NCBI GenBank assembly: GCA_045632845.1
Contig: JAZQXL010000007.1
Location: 1 to 26,479 of the forward strand
Direction of reading: 5' to 3'
Source of the DNA: RGIG4140 sp045632845
GTDB lineage: Bacteria > Pseudomonadota > Alphaproteobacteria > CAAHEQ01 > UBA3637
DNA length: 26,479 nucleotides
Below, in pieces: positions 1-6,995 of this stretch (positions within the stretch are counted from its first letter, which is position 1; every line of letters starts with the position of its first letter). The translations under genes were made by a program, and so were the position numbers. A model generated the notes under the pieces. The model made no database searches. It saw only the letters and a program-made list of their open reading frames with translations, and was not told where the DNA came from.

Positions 1-3000
1 AATTTCAGATTGAACACCCAAGACAGCCCCTTTAGAACGCATTCTAAATCCATCGCCTGCCAATGAGTTCACTCTGTCATAGAGGCCTTTGATATAGACG
101 GTTGCTCTGGCAGGTTCTTCGCCTCCATTATGTCCAAACACACCTGCTGTTGCGTTCATAAGCATTTGACTGATCACCGTATGCATTTGTGTGAACAAGG
201 CTGTTGCTTGTGATTGATACACTGATGTGCTCCTTGCTCCTAAGGCATTCAAAGCGCGTTTTGCTTTCATCATCGTACCTTTGTTCTCGGATTGCAAGCC
301 TTCTAAAATTTCCTCTTGTGCTTTGAGGAAAGTGCTGTTTGTTCCATCCTCAGCCTCTTTGAGCAAGGCTGTAACTGTTGATACTTCCGCTTTGCTCATG
401 CCGAGATCAGCCTCTAAGATGGCGTCTGCTTTTTTACGCACTCTATAGGAACCGTCGCCCATATCGATAATATCTAAGAGGTTGTTATCGAGTAAGGTTA
501 AGTCATTATCCTTATTAAACACTTGATAGATGCCAAGTTCTGTATCAATCCCGTTGGTGAGTTTGAGGTTGAGTTTTGCGTTCTCATCTCCAACCACTTC
601 ATCGTGGGATAATGTACCATAATCGGCAAGCTCGTTTAATGTGACACTCAATGTTGACTCATTACCAAACGTGACCTTACCTGCTGTCATGTGTTTGTTG
701 TCAATATCGAGCGTTGTACCTTCTTGAATCTCTAGTTCAGCAAAAGAGATTTCTTTTACGGCATCCCCAATCTTCATATTGTTAGAGACAACCTTGTTGC
801 TGGTTGCGAACTTATCCGCCACATCAAGGGTTGCCCCATTCATCGTGAGCGTTCCTGACCCACTCAATCCTGCCAAAGCAAGTGTCCCCTCGCCCGTGAT
901 GGTGCCACTATTGCTGATACCTTTATCAACCGACACATCTTTGAGCAACATTTCACTCGCATTTATAATGGCGGTTTCTCCCGTTGAACCATTAAGAACA
1001 ACGTTTTCTAATGAGACACTACCAACCTTATTATCAATAAACTCTTTTGCACCTGTAATGGTCACATCTTTGATGGTTAAAGAGGTATCCTTATTGTTCA
1101 ATGTGAACAAGTTTTTATCACTTACATTAATAACGCTTTTGGTTGCATCGCTTGAGGCGCCGAGGATCAGCTTTTTACCCGTCGCTAATGGGTCGAGTGC
1201 CTCGGAGGCTATTGAGGCGCCTGAGCCATTATCAACCATTTGTAATGTACTGTCCCCGGCATAAGTGGTTAAGTATTTTAATGCTGATACACCTTCTGCC
1301 AACTTGCTCGCTGACACCGTTAAATCTTGACCTGATGTCACAACTTCATAAGCGTATGGTGAGTCTGTTGTGAGCATTGCTGTTGCCCCTGTTTTAAAGG
1401 TTGCTCCACCACCTAATACCGTCGCTGTATGCGTTATTGTTGGATCAATATTACCCATTTGATCAAGGGTTGCTTTGATGATATCATCACCTGACATGTT
1501 CATCTCAACTCCACTGAACTCATAGGTTGAACCGTTTAAGGTGAATTTATCCGCTGTCATATTAACGGTACCGTCCGTCTCTTTATTGAACAGAGCATCG
1601 ATACTTAATTTTGCACCTTCACCTGTCAAGTTGCTGAATGAAACGGTCTTTTCTGCCACACCATTATCTTGCAAATCTATGGTGTTTGTTGTTCCAATCT
1701 CATAAGCTCCCGTATAAGAGTTGGCGCCCAGTTTGACATTACTATCTTTAAAGATAACTTTTGTTGCACCTGTTTCGGATGCAATGTCAGTTTCTAATTT
1801 ATACTGTGCTCTGTCGATTGTATCCGTTGTGAGGAGTTTTGTTGTGATTGAGGTTTCATCTTCATCCACAACTTTAGCAAGAGCGATTTCCTCTGCCTTT
1901 GCCTCATCTGTATAGGCTCCGAATGTGAGGATGGCACCGTTGACGGTCAAACTGCTTGGCAATGCGACCGTTTGTTCACTCGCATTGGTGGTTAGATATG
2001 TGAGCATAGTGCCACTCGATACACTGGCTTTAAGGTTGGCTAAGCTAGCCCCATGAACCCTCAGTTCACCACCCGTGATGGTGTTGGTTGTGGCAAAAGT
2101 GAGCTTATCCGCATGTGCAATCGTGAGACCAGCACTTTGGTTGAATTGAGATGTATATCTTGTACTATACCCATTATCCATTGCATCACCTAAAATGAGT
2201 GTCCCTGCGCCTGTTTTGTTGATTTTTGAACCGTCATAATTACCTTGATAAATGCCACCATCTAACGATCCAATCAATGGGTTATTGTTCTCATCTAGTC
2301 CGTGGTTGAAGTTGATGGTACCATCGTTGTCGATGTCGTTTGGGGTTTCAACGCCTTTTGAAATCGTTTTATTGTTCGTAAATGTAAAGCTATTGTTAAA
2401 GTTTATTATTCCTGAGTTACTAATCGCCCCACCGTAAGAGTAGCCACCTGTGGCAGTTGCCGAGTTCCCCTTAAACGTCGCAAGTGCGTCGAATGTGATG
2501 GAGTTAGTATTAGCAATCGCCCCACCGTAAGAGTAACCATTTGTGGTAATTACTGAGTTCCCCTCAAACGTCGCAAGTCCACCAAACGTGATGGTGCCTC
2601 TATGATTATAAATCGCCCCACCATAGGGATATGCGACAGTTACCGAGTTACTCGTGAAGGTAGCTGTCGAATTTTCGCCAAACGTGATAGTGCCGATATT
2701 AACAATCGCCCCACCAGAGGAAGATGCCGAGTGACCCGTGAAAGTGGCTGTCGAACTTTCGCCAAACGTGATAGTGCCCCCTTCCTCATTATAAATCGCC
2801 CCACCAGGGGAAGATGCCGAGTGACCCGTGAAAGTGGCTGTCGAACTTTCGCCAAACGTGATAGTGCCGCTATTATAAATCGCCATAGCATAGTAAGATG
2901 CCGAGTTATCCGTGAAGGTGGCATCTCCACCAAACGTGATAGTGCCATAATCATTGTAAATCGCCCCACCATAAGATGCTGAGTTACCCGTGAAGGTGGA

Positions 3001-4563
3001 ATCGCCATTGAATGTTATTTTTGAACTTGAGCCCTCATTATAAATCGCCCCACCATTCTCAGATGCCGAGTTACCCGTGAAGGTGGCATCCCCACCAAAT
3101 GTGATAGTTGCACTATTGTTATAAATCGCCCCTTTAGCATTTGAAATGGTTAAATTGGATAAACTCAATTTATCACCAGAATCTAAGTAGAATAATCTTT
3201 CAACACCATTGGCATTAATAATGGTACCTTCAGCTTTATCCGTTGCACCGATGATGATCTTTTCACCACTGCCAAGTTCACCCATCGAGCCATTTTGCAA
3301 ATCTTTTTCTGAGATGCCATAGTTAAGGGTTTCCCCCTCATTAACATTAACAGTAACATAATCCCCAAAATCAAGTGTTGATGCCGTTGTGGAACGCAAC
3401 ACTTCACCCAATGTTTTTGGTAATGCAACAAAGTTCACAGAAAATCCCGTTTCTGTCATATCCTTTGTTTTATATAAACCATCAGCTACATAATTGATTT
3501 GAGCACCATTTTTAATTAAAGGTTGGTTATACAAATCTGTTAATGTCACATCATACCATTCACCTTTATTTCCACCCATAACGTTTATTGTGCCAGTGGT
3601 GAATTGTCCTGTTGCAGTTAAGTTTTTAATATCACTTGCGACAGTATAACTATCACCACTATCTGTGATTTCAGCATCCCATTTGAGGGTGGAAGAACCA
3701 CTCACCGTTAAGTTCTCAATGGTAACCTCTTTTGCCCCATCACCTGAAAGGTCAAGTGTTGTATTGGTTAACTTGTATGACCCTGTATAGGTGATTTTCC
3801 CATCCGTATCTGTGTCTTTTGTCTTTTTAGCTTTTAAGCCAATGGTACCACCCTCACTTATTAAATGGATATCAGATTTAACCTCCCCCAATATGTTGAT
3901 GGTGCCAGAGTTATAAATGTCATTTGCGAGATCATTAGCGGTATTATTGTTAAAATAAACACTTGAACCCCCACCAAACGTGATGGTGCCATCATTATAA
4001 ATCGCACCACCACTTACAAATGTCGAGTTGTCCGTGAAAGTCGCATCCCCACTAAACGTGATGGTACTATTATTATAATTATAAATCGCCCCACCAGAGA
4101 ACGATGCCAAGTTACCCGTGAAAGTCGCATCCCCACCAAACGTGATGGTGCTACCATAATTATTATAAATCGCCCCACCATACCATGCCGAGTTACCCGT
4201 GAAGGTAGCTGTCGAATTTTCACCAAATGTGATAGTTCCATCATCATTAACAATCGCCCCACCATAGGAATACTTTCCAGATGTCTTGTTACCACTAAAT
4301 GTAACTGTTAAATTCTCACTAAACGTGATGGTGCCAGTATTATGAATCGCCCCAGCAGAGACATAGGACTTTAAATCCTCAAACGTGACATCTTGGGTGT
4401 ATGTTTTATCATCATGATTTACCAACCTATCTTCACCAGCCATAGCGGGGGTGGATAATGTCACCATTCCAAAAGCCATCAGGTTCGCAAGGAAGCACTT
4501 TTTAAGCACGTTCAAATATCTTTTTTTAAGCTCTTTAAGAGCGGTTATTGATAAATGTTGCAT
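1..4563 (-). CDS. Giant autotransporter adhesin with Pmp-like repeats (C-terminus beyond window)
   Basis: The frame is open for 1521 codons from ATG 4563 to the window edge. The start follows a strong AGGAGG site six bases upstream. Residues 1-42 form a long signal peptide with a basic N-terminus, a hydrophobic core and an A-M-A end before GED. Residues about 71-207 and 478-731 hold some 14 repeats of the type GGAIYN-GTITFGG-ATFTGN, which match the paired GGAI and FxxN motifs of chlamydial polymorphic membrane proteins. The rest of the passenger is rich in T, N, G and S and contains the autotransporter-type motif KTGAGTLIL near residue 790, which suggests a beta-helix. The last 45 residues (ATVYIKGLYDRV, then a G-A-V-L-G-V strand) look like the onset of an autotransporter beta-barrel. 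The likely role is adhesion or surface display. GC looks clearly higher than in neighbouring genes. The family call is firm; the ligand is unknown. Confidence 0.9.
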   Translation of the reverse strand, partial: MQHLSITALKELKKRYLNVLKKCFLANLMAFGMVTLSTPAMAGEDRLVNHDDKTYTQDVTFEDLKSYVSAGAIHNTGTITFSENLTVTFSGNKTSGKYSYGGAIVNDDGTITFGENSTATFTGNSAWYGGAIYNNYGSTITFGGDATFTGNLASFSGGAIYNYNNSTITFSGDATFTDNSTFVSGGAIYNDGTITFGGGSSVYFNNNTANDLANDIYNSGTINILGEVKSDIHLISEGGTIGLKAKKTKDTDTDGKITYTGSYKLTNTTLDLSGDGAKEVTIENLTVSGSSTLKWDAEITDSGDSYTVASDIKNLTATGQFTTGTINVMGGNKGEWYDVTLTDLYNQPLIKNGAQINYVADGLYKTKDMTETGFSVNFVALPKTLGEVLRSTTASTLDFGDYVTVNVNEGETLNYGISEKDLQNGSMGELGSGEKIIIGATDKAEGTIINANGVERLFYLDSGDKLSLSNLTISNAKGAIYNNSATITFGGDATFTGNSASENGGAIYNEGSSSKITFNGDSTFTGNSASYGGAIYNDYGTITFGGDATFTDNSASYYAMAIYNSGTITFGESSTATFTGHSASSPGGAIYNEEGGTITFGESSTATFTGHSASSSGGAIVNIGTITFGENSTATFTSNSVTVAYPYGGAIYNHRGTITFGGLATFEGNSVITTNGYSYGGAIANTNSITFDALATFKGNSATATGGYSYGGAISNSGIINFNNSFTFTNNKTISKGVETPNDIDNDGTINFNHGLDENNNPLIGSLDGGIYQGNYDGSKINKTGAGTLILGDAMDNGYSTRYTSQFNQSAGLTIAHADKLTFATTNTITGGELRVHGASLANLKASVSSGTMLTYLTTNASEQTVALPSSLTVNGAILTFGAYTDEAKAEEIALAKVVDEDETSITTKLLTTDTIDRAQYKLETDIASETGATKVIFKDSNVKLGANSYTGAYEIGTTNTIDLQDNGVAEKTVSFSNLTGEGAKLSIDALFNKETDGTVNMTADKFTLNGSTYEFSGVEMNMSGDDIIKATLDQMGNIDPTITHTATVLGGGATFKTGATAMLTTDSPYAYEVVTSGQDLTVSASKLAEGVSALKYLTTYAGDSTLQMVDNGSGASIASEALDPLATGKKLILGASSDATKSVINVSDKNLFTLNNKDTSLTIKDVTITGAKEFIDNKVGSVSLENVVLNGSTGETAIINASEMLLKDVSVDKGISNSGTITGEGTLALAGLSGSGTLTMNGATLDVADKFATSNKVVSNNMKIGDAVKEISFAELEIQEGTTLDIDNKHMTAGKVTFGNESTLSVTLNELADYGTLSHDEVVGDENAKLNLKLTNGIDTELGIYQVFNKDNDLTLLDNNLLDIIDMGDGSYRVRKKADAILEADLGMSKAEVSTVTALLKEAEDGTNSTFLKAQEEILEGLQSENKGTMMKAKRALNALGARSTSVYQSQATALFTQMHTVISQMLMNATAGVFGHNGGEEPARATVYIKGLYDRVNSLAGDGFRMRSKGAVLGVQSEI
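2371..3132 (-). repeat. Second Pmp-like repeat array within the autotransporter
   Basis: There are nine units (residues about 478-731) of the form GGAIYN, TITFG, ATFTGN. They are separated from the first array by about 270 residues of non-repeat passenger. One unit has AMAI in place of GGAI, and two have FTGH instead of FTGN, so the array mixes intact and drifting copies. Confidence 0.85.
2705..2868 (-). repeat. Near-identical 74-bp direct repeats, 90-bp period
   Basis: The segments 2705-2778 and 2795-2868 differ at a single base (agagg versus agggg). They code for the same repeat unit, including the unusual FTGH ending. The offset of 90 bp is a multiple of three, so gain or loss of a unit keeps the autotransporter frame. 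Confidence 0.85.
3943..4353 (-). repeat. First Pmp-like repeat array within the autotransporter
   Basis: There are five recognisable units of about 24-30 residues (residues about 71-207), each with GAI or GGAI, then a TITF strand, then an FSGN, FTGN, FTDN or FNNN end. A sixth, degenerate unit (ANDIYNSGTINI) follows. The repeats are imperfect at DNA level, sharing blocks such as the one coding for TITFGG. Such units usually stack as turns of a right-handed beta-helix; that structural role is inferred. Confidence 0.85.
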
Positions 4564-4837
4564 AAGATGCCTCCTTAAAAATAAAAAAATGTTTACATGG
4601 TGTATCCTTTTGTTAATTGTGGTGGGAAAAATTACACTTCATACAATGATAATCCTTCTCCCATACTTTTATTATACCACGGGTTTTGACTTTTGGGCTC
4701 AAAATTCCCAAAAAAAATTGGTGTTTTTTTAAACTTTTCTTAAAATACATTGAAAAATAAGGATTATTTTTTATTCAAAAATTGTCTAAAAATCGTTATT
4801 TTTTGATTTTTTTTGAATTTTGCCTTCAAAAAGGCTC
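4564..4837. other. AT-rich intergenic region upstream of the autotransporter
   Basis: This stretch carries the autotransporter promoter near 4671-4679 and about 100 bases of leader. It also has a short GCCTT/AAGGC hairpin at 4822-4835 beside the terminator of the upstream gene. It is otherwise made of A and T runs. I see no gene in it. Confidence 0.6.
4671..4679 (-). promoter_or_regulatory. Extended -10 promoter for the autotransporter
   Basis: On the minus strand the sequence reads TGGTATAAT, a perfect -10 hexamer with the extended TGn element. No good -35 box lies 16-18 bases upstream, as is common for extended -10 promoters. Transcription would begin near 4664, giving a leader of about 100 bases before the AGGAGG site. 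Confidence 0.55.
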
Positions 4838-4868
4838 AAAAAAAAGAGGCTAAAAAGCCCCTTTTTTT
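4838..4868 (-). terminator. Rho-independent terminator after the 218-residue membrane protein gene
   Basis: On the minus strand GGGGC, a UUUUUA loop and GCCUC form a stem with one G-U pair. The stem is extended by A/U pairs and ends in a run of eight U. It lies 20 bases past the stop codon at 4889. Confidence 0.8.
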
Positions 4869-4888
4869 GTAAAGAAATGAACCAGAAA

Positions 4889-5545
4889 TTATTTTACCAT
4901 CAACTCATCACTGATTTTTTGAATGCGTGAAAAATCATCTAACAATTCTTTTGAAAGGATGTCATGAGACTTTTCTTCTAACAAAGAGCAAACCTCTTTA
5001 TCCGATAAAGAAGAATGTTCTATCTGAAATTCTTTTGCCAAAACACCTTTCATTCTCACAAAATCAGTGGTAATTGCTTTTTGCAACACACGGGCAAACT
5101 TATACCTAATCTTTGAAAAAATGGTCCCCAACTCTTCCCCACGGGATCCTTTTAAATACCCCTTTAAAAAATCAGACTCTTTTTGAAACTTTTCCATAAA
5201 AGCGCTTGGATAATTGTTCAAAGGAACACCCAATTTTGTGCAATGTTCATCATATCCAACAGAGTGCTTATATATAACCATAGATAAGGTCATAGACTGT
5301 TGTTCTTGTTGCATTTCTTGCTTTGAAGTTGGAAAAACACTCACTTCAATTCTGTGTTTTAACAAAAAAAGACTTGGAACTGCAACCAACAAAAAAGCTA
5401 GAACTAAAATAAAATAGCTTAATCTCTTTCTTCTGCGCTTATCTTCACTTTCTGACAAAAAACAGTTCCCACGATCAAAAACTTTACATACTTTTTTGCG
5501 TCTTTGTTGTGTCCGTTTATATGTTTTTTTTAACACCTTAAGCAT
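4889..5545 (-). CDS. Hypothetical single-pass membrane protein
   Basis: This is a 218-residue protein I do not recognise. Residues 1-41 are strongly basic (KRTQQRRKK, KRRRKR) and should stay in the cytoplasm. One hydrophobic segment spans residues about 42-63, and residues 64-218 are probably periplasmic. That part is rich in charged, helical sequence and carries one cysteine at 102 and another near 186, which could pair. The start is supported by AGGAG eight bases upstream. It sits between the autotransporter and the ECF sigma unit in the same direction, but has terminators on both sides (5641-5672 and 4838-4868) and so is probably transcribed alone. A link to envelope stress or autotransporter export would be a guess from position only. 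Confidence 0.75.
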   Translation of the reverse strand: MLKVLKKTYKRTQQRRKKVCKVFDRGNCFLSESEDKRRRKRLSYFILVLAFLLVAVPSLFLLKHRIEVSVFPTSKQEMQQEQQSMTLSMVIYKHSVGYDEHCTKLGVPLNNYPSAFMEKFQKESDFLKGYLKGSRGEELGTIFSKIRYKFARVLQKAITTDFVRMKGVLAKEFQIEHSSLSDKEVCSLLEEKSHDILSKELLDDFSRIQKISDELMVK

Positions 5546-5640
5546 TTAAAAGTCTCCTTTTTTAGGTTGTTTTTTACCCCAATTACTTTTTTGATGAAAA
5601 TTATTTTAATTGTTTTTGAAAAAAGACGCAACTTATTTTA

Positions 5641-5672
5641 TAAAAAAAAGAGGGAATTTTTCATCCCTCTTT
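5641..5672 (-). terminator. Terminator of the ECF sigma / Spy-like operon
   Basis: AAAGAGGGA and TCCCTCTTT flank a short loop, and a run of U follows on the minus strand. It starts 9 bases beyond the stop codon of the Spy-like gene. Confidence 0.85.
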
Positions 5673-5680
5673 ACTTAAAA

Positions 5681-6124
5681 TTAATCTTCTATTTTATTTT
5701 TCATACCTTTATGCATGCGTTTTTTATGATGTTTCATTTTTGATTTTCTTTCTTCATGCATTTGTTCAAGTGTCTTTTTTTGATCGTCTGTTAAGATAGA
5801 TTCAAATTCTTTTTTGTTGTTTTCACGAATGGTATCTGCTTTTTTGCGCAACTCCTTCATTTGTTTTTTGATATCTTCCATTTCTGCTTTACTCTTTTGA
5901 TGGATGGCTGAAGCTTTTTCTTGTTGTTCTTCTGTCAAACCCAACTTTTTAGCAAAGTTTTCTTTCATCTCTTTACGAGCTTCATCTCTTTTTGCTTTAA
6001 AATCTTGGACTTTTTCAGCAATTTCAGCTGGTGCTGTCTGAGTTGATACCACATTTTCAGTCGCCAACGCAACGCCCGATACAATAATTGTCCCCATTAA
6101 CATTGTTAAAATATATTTTTTCAT
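5681..6124 (-). CDS. Spy/CpxP-like periplasmic LTxxQ protein, possible metal or stress sensor
   Basis: This 147-residue protein has a signal peptide (residues 1-21, ending V-A-L-A). The mature chain is almost all charged helix. It carries two LTxxQ-type motifs, LTEEQ at 63-67 and LTDDQ at 111-115, the hallmark of the Spy/CpxP family. Known relatives are periplasmic chaperones that bind unfolded proteins, and the related CnrX-type sensors bind metal. The C-terminus (residues 123-141) is rich in His, Met and Lys, with H123, H132, H133 and H138 as possible metal ligands. The start has AAGGAG seven bases upstream, and the gene begins one base after the sigma-factor stop. This suggests it is either a target of that sigma factor or the sensor that controls it. 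The family call is good; the sensor role is inferred. Confidence 0.85.
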   Translation of the reverse strand: MKKYILTMLMGTIIVSGVALATENVVSTQTAPAEIAEKVQDFKAKRDEARKEMKENFAKKLGLTEEQQEKASAIHQKSKAEMEDIKKQMKELRKKADTIRENNKKEFESILTDDQKKTLEQMHEERKSKMKHHKKRMHKGMKNKIED

Positions 6125-6125
6125 A

Positions 6126-6620
6126 TTATTCTCCTTTCAAATATGATAATTTTTCACTTAAAATTTCTCTTGCACTAAACAATCTTGATTTAACCGTTCC
6201 AAGAGAGATACCCAACTTATTGGCAATTTCTTCATAACTAAGCTCTTCAAACTCATATAAGTTAATCACCTCTCTCATCTTTGATGGCAAAGCATCAACT
6301 GCTTTTAATATCGCCTTTTGCCGTTCTTTTTGAAGTTGCAACTCCAATGCCGTTAAAGACTTGCTATCATGAATTTCAGTTTCTTCAACATCAGCCTTTT
6401 GGTTCATTGACTTAAAATAAGAACTTTTAAAATAGTCTTTAGCCACATTTTGCGCAATAACCTTGAGCCATGCAATAAGTTTACCTTCTTCTTGATACTT
6501 TTCCTTATTCTCAAGAGCTTTCAGATAAACCTCTTGCTCGATATCTTCGTTATAAGAGCCAGTAACCTTTTTGATAATACCACGAATATAAGGATGTATA
6601 TTGCGATATGTATACGTCAT
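6126..6620 (-). CDS. ECF-type RNA polymerase sigma factor
   Basis: The 164-residue length is typical of extracytoplasmic-function sigma factors. Region 2 covers residues about 5-75 (the stretch EDIEQEVYLKAL and then AWLKVIAQNVAKDYF). Region 4 covers about 105-160, with the helix-turn-helix around YEEIANKLGISLGTVKSRL. There is no region 1 or region 3. Its ATG overlaps the stop of the upstream small membrane protein gene (ATGA), so the two are translationally coupled. The order small membrane protein, sigma, Spy-like protein suggests that the first is an anti-sigma factor. A candidate self-recognised promoter lies at 6912-6936. It should direct transcription of envelope-stress or metal-response genes; the actual signal is not visible from sequence. 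Confidence 0.93.
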   Translation of the reverse strand: MTYTYRNIHPYIRGIIKKVTGSYNEDIEQEVYLKALENKEKYQEEGKLIAWLKVIAQNVAKDYFKSSYFKSMNQKADVEETEIHDSKSLTALELQLQKERQKAILKAVDALPSKMREVINLYEFEELSYEEIANKLGISLGTVKSRLFSAREILSEKLSYLKGE

Positions 6621-6886
6621 GACAACTCCATCATTTCATATTCATCCATTGGCAAAAGCATATCCGCCTCTGTTAAAAGATAAAAATCTTGATTATACGC
6701 TTCATCATCATAAAGATAAGTATAAAAATCTTGATTTGTAACTGTAGACGTTGGACTTTGCATCAAAAATACTCCAAGCATCAAACAAGAAACAACTCCA
6801 ACAGAAATGTTTTTAATCATCTGTCTACGCCGTTTTCGTTTAAAATAGAGTGGCTTTGCCTCTTTTATTAAATTTGAAATATCCAT
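6617..6886 (-). CDS. Small single-pass membrane protein, candidate anti-sigma factor
   Basis: This is an 89-residue protein with a basic cytoplasmic N-terminus (residues 1-25, including FKRKRRRQ), one membrane helix (about 26-43) and a short acidic periplasmic tail rich in D, E and Y. It starts after GGAGG, nine bases upstream. It overlaps the sigma gene by four bases and is first in the operon. Size, topology and gene order resemble CnrY-type anti-sigma factors, which hold an ECF sigma at the membrane through a short N-terminal segment. I see no recognisable ASD or zinc-binding anti-sigma motif (no HxxxCxxC), so the role rests on context. Confidence 0.6.
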   Translation of the reverse strand: MDISNLIKEAKPLYFKRKRRRQMIKNISVGVVSCLMLGVFLMQSPTSTVTNQDFYTYLYDDEAYNQDFYLLTEADMLLPMDEYEMMELS

Positions 6887-6911
6887 TGTTTAGTACCTCC
6901 ACACTCATATA

Positions 6912-6936
6912 AACGATATAGCACAAAAAAAGTTCA
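6912..6936 (-). promoter_or_regulatory. Candidate ECF-type promoter of the sigma-factor operon
   Basis: On the minus strand TGAAC is followed after 16 bases by CGTT. This resembles the GGAAC-N16/17-CGTT promoters of many ECF sigma factors. It would start transcription just upstream of the GGAGG site of the first gene. Autoregulation is common for ECF operons; the match here is one base short in the -35 element. Confidence 0.45.
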
Positions 6937-6960
6937 TTTTAAATTCATTTTTTTTAATGA

Positions 6961-6989
6961 TTGACCAAAAATAAAAAAAAGATTAGGAT
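6961..6989 (+). promoter_or_regulatory. Sigma-70-type promoter immediately before the helicase start
   Basis: TTGACC, a 17-base spacer and TAGGAT lie so that transcription should begin at or next to the ATG at 6996. The only Shine-Dalgarno-like bases (AGGA) are inside the -10 element. Confidence 0.45.
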
Positions 6990-6995
6990 ACCCTT

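Noticed and set aside
779..1264. Plus-strand 161-codon open frame
   Set aside because: It is a shadow of the autotransporter passenger, which is open through this whole stretch on the minus strand.
2602..2982. Plus-strand 126-codon open frame with a repeated Arg-rich peptide
   Set aside because: It is the antisense reading of the Pmp-like repeats; its periodicity comes from the real minus-strand gene.
2371..3132. Regularly spaced repeats that could be taken for a CRISPR array
   Set aside because: The units are imperfect, in frame and coding, with no constant repeat and unique spacer structure and no cas genes.
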